Below are positions 58,461 to 64,000 of a stretch of DNA of 64,000 nucleotides, one piece after another. How positions within the stretch are numbered: position 1 is the first letter of the stretch; each line of letters opens with the position of its first letter. The position numbers and the translations under genes were made by a program. The notes under the pieces are model-generated. The model was not told where the DNA came from. It did no database searches and worked only from the letters and a program-made list of their open reading frames with translations. Source of the stretch: Methylobacillus methanolivorans (lineage in GTDB: Bacteria; Pseudomonadota; Gammaproteobacteria; Burkholderiales; Methylophilaceae); NCBI RefSeq assembly GCF_044751345.1, contig NZ_JBIWXY010000001.1, positions 248,001 through 312,000 on the forward strand. The letters are read 5' to 3'.

Positions 58461-61400
58461 TTAATCCCTACGCTCTTCAGAGAAATAGGGGTAGAGCAAA
58501 GGCAGTAACAGTAAGGTGAATAGTGTGGCGGAGACCAGGCCGCCGACGATCACGACGGCAAACGGCCGTTGGGTTTCCGAGCCTATGCTGTGGGAGAGTG
58601 CTGCAGGTAGCAGGCCCAAGCCGGCCATCAGGGCGGTCATCATGATGGGCCTGAGACGTGCCACAGCGCCTTCAATGACGGCCTTTTTCATGGCATACCC
58701 TTCGCGCATCAAGTGTTTGATCTGCTCGACCATGATTACGCCGTTCTGTACCGATACCCCTGCAAGGGCAATAAAGCCAACGGCAGCAGAGACAGATAAG
58801 TGCAACCCCGCCAGCCCTAGCGCAGCGAGGCCGCCGATCAGGGTGAAAGGGATCATGAGTAGCACCAGCAGAGCGTTTTTCACGGACTTGAATGCCATGA
58901 ACAACAAGACGAAAATCAGCATCAGCGACAGCGGCACGATCACTTGCAGGCGTTTCATGGCGCGTTGTTGGTTCTCGAACTGGCCGCCCCAGGTGATGCT
59001 GTAGCCGGGCGGCAATTTCACCTGCTGCTTGACCTTGTCCATGGCCTCGGCAAGGAAGCTGCCTTGATCGCGGTTCATCAGGTTGGCCTTGATGGCGACG
59101 ATGCGGGAAACGCCTTCGCGGCTGACGCGTGATGCGCCTTGCTTGATGCTGATATCGGCAATCTCGCCCAGCGGGATGGTGCCAGCATTATCTGGCAAGG
59201 CCACCGGAAGCTCGGCAATATCATCCACACCATCACGGTATTGCCTGTCGAGCCGCAAGGTGACATCAAAGCGGCGATCGCCGTCATAAAACGTGTTGGC
59301 AGCATTGCCAGCCAGTGCGGTCTGGACGGTGGCATTCACATCATTGACGCTCATGCCGTAGCGCGCGAGCTTGGCTCTATCCAGGGTGATGTCAAGTTCG
59401 GAGTTGCCGGAAATGCGGATGGCGGCAACATCTGTGGCACCCTGTATGCTGTTGAGCACATCAACCACTTGGTCGGCCTTGTCCTCAAGGATGGCAAGAT
59501 CAGAGCCGAATATCTTCACCGAGATTTCTCCCTTCACGCCGGATAACGCTTCTTCCACACTGTCTTGAATCACTTGGGAGAAGTTGGTGGGGATGCCGGG
59601 AATCGTGTGTATCTTGGCTGAAATGCTCTCGATCAGGGCTTCTTTGTTCTTGAAGCGCCATTCGTCATGTGGCTTCAAGTCAGCGAGGATTTCGATATTG
59701 TTGGGTCCCTTGGGGTCTGTGCCGTCATCGGGTCGGCCCACATGGCTCACGACCAGGCGTACTTCAGGATAGCTTTGCAGAATGCCGCGCACATGCTGCT
59801 CGACTTCCTTGGTTTTCAGCAGGCTGGTCGATGGCGGTAAGCTGATCGTAAGCCAGATATTGCCTTCGTCTAGCTTGGGCAAGAACTCTGAGCCAAGCTT
59901 GGGTGCCAGTAATAGGGATACGACCAACAGTGCGATAGAGGCAGCGGTCAGGGGCCAGCGGATGCCGGTGGTTTTTAATAATAGGTTGCGATAGCCTTCT
60001 TGCAGCTTATGCATCCAGCCGCTGTGTTTTTCCGCCATGTCCTCGCGCCGCATGGTGTAAGAGAGCAAGGCAGGCACCAGGGTGAGTGTGAGCAGGATAG
60101 CGCCCAGCAAGGCAAAGCTGAGCGTAAAGGCCATAGGCGAGAAAATCTTGCCTTCCACTCGCTGAAAAGTGAAGATCGGCAGGAAGGCCAGGATGATAAT
60201 CGCCTTGGAAAAGAGGATGGGGCGGCCCATTTCCACGGCAGTCTGGCGCAAGGTGTGCAGCCGCCAGCCATAGGTTGCCTGTTGTGGCATCTTGTCGACT
60301 TGCGTGGTGGCAAGCCTCACCATCAGGGCCTCAACCAGTACCACGGCACTATCAATAATGATGCCGAAGTCCACAGCGCCGAGTGAGATCAGGTTGGCAG
60401 AAACGCCGCGGATATTCATGACCACAAAGGCAAACAATAGCGACAAGGGAATAACCGAGGCTACGATAAGTGCAGCACGCCAGTTGCGCAGGAAGACGAT
60501 GAGAATGGTGACGACCAGCAGTGCACCGACAATGAGGTTTTCCGTTACCGTGTGCACGGTATGCTCAATCAGGGTTGTGCGATCATAGAAAGGCGCAATG
60601 CTGACGCCAGGCGGCAGTTTGCTATTGATTTCGGTGACTTTCTCGCGCAGCGCATCAATTACTCGGGCCGGGTTTTGGCCCTTGTTCATGATGACGATGC
60701 CTTCTACCACGTCATCCTTTTCATTGAAGGCGACAATGCCTGAGCGGGTGCGGTCACCGATCACTACCTGGCCAATATCGCTGACCAGGATAGGCTTGCC
60801 GCCGCGTGAGTCGATGACGGTATTGGCAATGTCGTCCAGGCTTTTGTACAAGCCGATGCCACGCACGACCAGATCTTCATCGCCGCGGTGCATGAGGCCA
60901 CCACCGACATTACTGCTGTTGCCGCTCAGTGCCTGGTTGACCTGATCGACGGTGATGTCGAATTTCTTTAGCAGGTAGGGATCAAGCCTGACCTGATACT
61001 CCTTCACACTGCCACCAAAACTGGTGATGTCAGCCACGCCAGGCACGGTGCGTAGCATGGGGCGGATCTGCCAATCCTGGATGGCGCGGATCTCGCGTTG
61101 CGGCATGTCCTTCGGCGCTTCAACCAAGTAACGGAAAATTTCGCCTACGGCGGTGGAGAGGGGAGCCAGTGTTGGCTGGTAATCTGGGGGCAAGTCAGCG
61201 CTTTGCAGGTGTTCCAGCACTTGTTGGCGGGCAAAGTAGTCGTCGGTTTTCTCGGAGAAGGTGAGGGTGATGACGGAGAGGCCTGTGATAGAGACTGAGC
61301 GCATCTGGGTGAGGTGCGGCACACCGCTCATCTCATGTTCGATAGGCAAGGTGACGACGCGTTCGACTTCTTCTGGCGCCAGGCCAGGCACTTGCGTCAC

Positions 61401-61547
61401 GATGCCAACGTGCACATCCTCAACATCGGGAAACGCCTCGATCGGCATATTATCCACGGCAAAATAGCCGGAAATGATCAGGGCCAGGGTGCCAAGTAGC
61501 ACGAAGACGCGCTGTTGCAGCGAGAAGGTAATCAGTTTTTCCAACAT
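58461..61547 (-). CDS. czcA: Heavy-metal efflux RND transporter CzcA
   Basis: An inner-membrane proton antiporter of 1028 residues with 12 helices and two large periplasmic loops. The N-terminus (RVFVLLGTLALIISGYFA) and the pore signature FPDVEDVHVGIVTQVPGLAPEEVE (about 38-61) fit the HME-RND family. In helix 4 the motif is VDFGIIIDSAVVLVEA, keeping the Asp, Asp and Glu of divalent-cation (CzcA-type) pumps; CusA-type copper pumps differ there. A Ser replaces the usual Gly after the second Asp. It is the last gene of czcCBA. Zn, Co or Cd export is inferred. Confidence 0.92.
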   Translation of the reverse strand: MLEKLITFSLQQRVFVLLGTLALIISGYFAVDNMPIEAFPDVEDVHVGIVTQVPGLAPEEVERVVTLPIEHEMSGVPHLTQMRSVSITGLSVITLTFSEKTDDYFARQQVLEHLQSADLPPDYQPTLAPLSTAVGEIFRYLVEAPKDMPQREIRAIQDWQIRPMLRTVPGVADITSFGGSVKEYQVRLDPYLLKKFDITVDQVNQALSGNSSNVGGGLMHRGDEDLVVRGIGLYKSLDDIANTVIDSRGGKPILVSDIGQVVIGDRTRSGIVAFNEKDDVVEGIVIMNKGQNPARVIDALREKVTEINSKLPPGVSIAPFYDRTTLIEHTVHTVTENLIVGALLVVTILIVFLRNWRAALIVASVIPLSLLFAFVVMNIRGVSANLISLGAVDFGIIIDSAVVLVEALMVRLATTQVDKMPQQATYGWRLHTLRQTAVEMGRPILFSKAIIILAFLPIFTFQRVEGKIFSPMAFTLSFALLGAILLTLTLVPALLSYTMRREDMAEKHSGWMHKLQEGYRNLLLKTTGIRWPLTAASIALLVVSLLLAPKLGSEFLPKLDEGNIWLTISLPPSTSLLKTKEVEQHVRGILQSYPEVRLVVSHVGRPDDGTDPKGPNNIEILADLKPHDEWRFKNKEALIESISAKIHTIPGIPTNFSQVIQDSVEEALSGVKGEISVKIFGSDLAILEDKADQVVDVLNSIQGATDVAAIRISGNSELDITLDRAKLARYGMSVNDVNATVQTALAGNAANTFYDGDRRFDVTLRLDRQYRDGVDDIAELPVALPDNAGTIPLGEIADISIKQGASRVSREGVSRIVAIKANLMNRDQGSFLAEAMDKVKQQVKLPPGYSITWGGQFENQQRAMKRLQVIVPLSLMLIFVLLFMAFKSVKNALLVLLMIPFTLIGGLAALGLAGLHLSVSAAVGFIALAGVSVQNGVIMVEQIKHLMREGYAMKKAVIEGAVARLRPIMMTALMAGLGLLPAALSHSIGSETQRPFAVVIVGGLVSATLFTLLLLPLLYPYFSEERRD

Positions 61548-61560
61548 GATGTTGTGGCCC

Positions 61561-62679
61561 TTATTTACCTGCAGCGAGTTCGGAATTCAGCAGGATGGCG
61601 CCAGAGGTCACCAAACGCTCGTTCTTGACCAGGCCTTGCTTGACGGTGGCAAAATCACGTCCTTGTACATCCAGCGTGACTCGGCGTTTCTTGATATGGC
61701 CGGGGCTGGTTTCCACGAACACGTAACTGTATAGGCCTTCGGTAATCAGTGCGCTATTGGGGATGCGGATGACTTTACGCTGGTCCAGGCTGAGCGGTGT
61801 AATGCGGGCATACATTTCTGGCTTGAGCCTGCCCTTGCTTTCAATGGCGCAACGAATCGGGATGCGGCGTGTAGTGGGGTCTATCATGCCGCCGATGGAT
61901 AACACCTTGCCGGTGAATGTTTCGCCTGGGTAGGCGTCAACCTCTACTGAAACCGGCTGGCCGATGCTGACCTTGCCGAGGTCACGTTCCGGCAGGTCTA
62001 TACTGGCCCAGAGATGATTGGGATCAGTAATGATGAATAATGGATTGGCGGCATCCGGGCGGATTTCGCCACCTGGATTCACTTGCCTGTCTACAATGAT
62101 GCCAGCCAAGGGGGCGCGAACGGTATAGCTTTCGCTGCTGTTGCGGCTGGCACCGAGATTATTGATGCGGGCATTGGCACGGCTGGCTTCTGCAGCCGCC
62201 TCGTCAAGGTCGGCCTTGCTGGCTTCCAACTCCTTTTTAGGGATCACGCCGCCATCAAGCAGCATGCGGCTACGATCATAAGCCTGCTTTTTTAGGGCCA
62301 GTTCTGCTTGCGCCTTGCGGGCATCCGCGAGCGCGCTGCCAAGGTCTGGCGAATCCATGGTCAAGAGGGTTTGCCCGGCTTTGACGCTATCGCCGATTTC
62401 GGCGCTGATCTTGAGGGCGCGACCAGCAACCGGAGAGCTGATCCTGGCGGTGTAGTTCTCGTTGAAAATGATCTTGCCATTCAAGGGCGATGCAGCAGGG
62501 GCGATGATTTCGCTGACGGTCTCGATCTTGAGGCTGGCTAGTTGTGGAGCATCCTGGGCAAGGATGATTTCATCAGAAGGTTTGACCGGTGCTTTGGCAG
62601 GGGTAGCAGGTTCAGCAGCCAGGGCGGTGTTGCTGGCGAAGGCAATGGATAGCAACACAAAGATAAGTTTTTTCTGCAT
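61561..62679 (-). CDS. czcB: Periplasmic adaptor protein CzcB
   Basis: The membrane-fusion subunit of the RND pump. The 372-residue protein has a signal peptide (ending NTALA), split lipoyl/barrel-sandwich halves (SSPVAGRALKI, about 80-90, and the second half near 185-205), an alpha-helical hairpin (about 115-175), and a beta-barrel domain (DLPERDLGKVSIGQPV). It links CzcA and the outer-membrane CzcC. No His-rich metal tail, unlike some CzcB proteins. It is 13 bases upstream of czcA. Confidence 0.9.
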   Translation of the reverse strand: MQKKLIFVLLSIAFASNTALAAEPATPAKAPVKPSDEIILAQDAPQLASLKIETVSEIIAPAASPLNGKIIFNENYTARISSPVAGRALKISAEIGDSVKAGQTLLTMDSPDLGSALADARKAQAELALKKQAYDRSRMLLDGGVIPKKELEASKADLDEAAAEASRANARINNLGASRNSSESYTVRAPLAGIIVDRQVNPGGEIRPDAANPLFIITDPNHLWASIDLPERDLGKVSIGQPVSVEVDAYPGETFTGKVLSIGGMIDPTTRRIPIRCAIESKGRLKPEMYARITPLSLDQRKVIRIPNSALITEGLYSYVFVETSPGHIKKRRVTLDVQGRDFATVKQGLVKNERLVTSGAILLNSELAAGK

Positions 62680-62696
62680 GCTTCAGTCTTTCGTGA

Positions 62697-63998
62697 TTAT
62701 TCAGTCGTGTTGCTATTCAAGGCGGCGTGCCAGTTGGCAAGTGATTTGGCAAAGTCTGCATGTGCGGTCGCTGCATCTAGCTGCAAGGCACGCAATACAC
62801 GGCGTGCATCCAGCAGGTCGGTCACTCCCATGGCACCATGCTGATAGGCAAATTCTGCTGCCTGTGCCGTTTTTTCCGCTTCCTGCATCATGTTTTGGTC
62901 GTAGCGGTTTACTTTTTCGATCGCTGCATCAAGATCAGCGCGGGCACGCTGGACTTCGCTGGCAGCATTGGCGCGTATGCGTTCTTCTGCCTCAATGGCG
63001 GTGGTGTAATCCACCTCGGCACGGGCAATCTCGCCCTGGTATTGGTAGCCAGTAAACAAGGGGATGCTGAAGCCAGCACCTATGGTATTGCGCCCGTTAT
63101 TATTGCCGCCGCCACCGCCGCCCATGCTGGGGTAGTGTTCGTACTGCATGCCGATGGTGATGTCGCGTACGGTTTGGGCTTGTGCCAGCTTGCGGTTTTC
63201 ATTGGCCATCTGGATGCGCGTCATGGCAGCCTGGATATCCGGGCGTTGATCTAGGCTCTCGGCATTAAGCTCTGCGAGTATGGAAGCGGTGCTGGGCCAA
63301 GTTTCGCCGATGATAATACGTTGTGCCTCCTGCTCCTTACCCATCAAGTAACCAAGGTCGACCTGGGCTTTTTCCTTGTCGGCACGCGCCTGGCGCAGAT
63401 CGTTTTGTGCGCGCAGCACATCAATCCTGATGCGTGCGGCATCGGTGGCAGCGATATCTCCCGCCTTCAGGCGCAATTCAGCGGCCTTGAGCATATTGTC
63501 GAACAAGGCCTGGTTTTCCAGCAGGATACGCTCGGTTTCTTGTGCCAGAAGCAGATCGTAATAGGCACCATGAAGAGAACGCTTTTGCTGACGCAGGCTG
63601 TCGCGTAAATCCAGTTCACTGGCTTGCAAGGCATTGTCTGCAACCGCCATACGCAGGGCGCGCTTGTTTCCGCGCTCAATCGGTTGCTCAATGCGGGCGA
63701 TGGTATCCAACGTGCGATCATTGATGCCGCCGTCGCCATTGCTGCCGCTGAGCTTGAAATTATTGGAGTTAAGGGAGAAGGTGGGGTTGGGGCGTTGTGC
63801 GGCGGTGAGGGTGTCGGCTTTGGCACCATCTACCCCTCGTTTGGAGAGTAATACTTCGCGATTGTTCCGGTTAAATAGCTCACTTGCTTTTGCCAGCGTG
63901 AGGGCACCCAGATCATCGGTGTCTGCAGCCTGGATGATGGTCGGGGTGCTCAACCCTAGTAGCACCATGCCGACACACGTCAAATGACGCAACTGCAT
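62697..63998 (-). CDS. czcC: Outer-membrane efflux protein CzcC
   Basis: The TolC-family channel of the metal pump. Its 433 residues include a signal peptide (ending IIQA), two homologous coiled-coil halves (about 30-215 and 225-430) and conserved ANENRKLAQAQ and RRVLRALQLD segments. A glycine-rich loop (MGGGGGGNNNGRN, about 291-303) is unusual in length. It heads the czcCBA operon, whose ATG lies at the window edge, so its promoter and any regulators (czcRS, cnrH type) are outside. Confidence 0.9.
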   Translation of the reverse strand: MQLRHLTCVGMVLLGLSTPTIIQAADTDDLGALTLAKASELFNRNNREVLLSKRGVDGAKADTLTAAQRPNPTFSLNSNNFKLSGSNGDGGINDRTLDTIARIEQPIERGNKRALRMAVADNALQASELDLRDSLRQQKRSLHGAYYDLLLAQETERILLENQALFDNMLKAAELRLKAGDIAATDAARIRIDVLRAQNDLRQARADKEKAQVDLGYLMGKEQEAQRIIIGETWPSTASILAELNAESLDQRPDIQAAMTRIQMANENRKLAQAQTVRDITIGMQYEHYPSMGGGGGGNNNGRNTIGAGFSIPLFTGYQYQGEIARAEVDYTTAIEAEERIRANAASEVQRARADLDAAIEKVNRYDQNMMQEAEKTAQAAEFAYQHGAMGVTDLLDARRVLRALQLDAATAHADFAKSLANWHAALNSNTTE

Positions 63999-64000
63999 AT

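Noticed and set aside
1..64000. CRISPR arrays, insertion sequences, prophage, tRNA or rRNA genes
   Set aside because: No regularly spaced direct repeats, transposase motifs, phage structural genes or tRNA-like cloverleafs were recognised by eye; a tRNAscan or ISfinder search was not possible.

Overview
This window looks like a chromosomal segment of a Gram-negative betaproteobacterium. It encodes LPS-assembly LapAB, RND and TolC export systems, FadL, a type IV pilus ATPase, and the betaproteobacterial order tyrA-aroA-cmk-rpsA-ihfB. A short-type 6-phosphogluconate dehydrogenase beside 6-phosphogluconolactonase, and a dhaK-dhaL-rpiA operon, would fit a ribulose-monophosphate methylotroph (Methylophilaceae, such as Methylobacillus or Methylovorus). 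That placement is inference: no methanol or formaldehyde enzyme lies in the window. No rRNA, tRNA, CRISPR array, insertion sequence or prophage was seen.

Layout. 1-5.3 kb: gnd (cut by the window edge), divergent pgl, apbC, metG and a ComEA-like secreted protein. 5.4-12.7 kb: a minus-strand housekeeping block, tyrA-aroA-cmk, rpsA-ihfB, then lapA-lapB-pyrF. 12.8-14.3 kb: the two N-end-rule aminoacyl transferases aat-bpt. 14.4-20.4 kb: a copper region with two small His-rich secreted proteins, a TolC-type lipoprotein and a Tat-exported multicopper oxidase, then copZ and copA diverging from a dyad. 20.7-28.7 kb: a membrane diguanylate cyclase, an unknown membrane protein, fadL, a YgiQ radical SAM protein, a TraB/GumN protein and speG. 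28.7-34.2 kb: a guanidine exporter behind a guanidine-II riboswitch, then a stress/signalling cluster (two response regulators, DUF883, DUF1328, histidine kinase, DUF2490, an EF-hand/BON protein). 34.3-42.7 kb: blc, yaiI, recQ, rhlE, rsuA and small transport, acetyltransferase and RNA-binding genes. 42.8-44.2 kb: an AT-rich two-gene cassette, a Sel1-like protein and a divergent GIY-YIG nuclease. 44.2-58.4 kb: dhaK-dhaL-rpiA, a SpoU methyltransferase, hslO, a GAF-GGDEF protein, gluQ, pilU, an unknown internally duplicated protein, pap, amt behind a sigma-54/NtrC promoter, ispD and ispF. 58.4-64 kb: a czcCBA heavy-metal efflux operon.

How the parts relate. Gnd, Pgl, RpiA and DhaKL all act on sugar phosphates of the pentose-phosphate/RuMP network. 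Copper is handled in the cytoplasm by CopZ and CopA, and in the periplasm by the oxidase and His-rich proteins; divalent cations are probably exported by CzcCBA. Nitrogen control is visible at amt, and guanidine control at gdx. The least explained pieces are the GIY-YIG/Sel1-like cassette, the duplicated 223-residue protein with a 43-codon ORF overlapping its start, the small proteins of the copper cluster, and the EF-hand/BON fusion protein.
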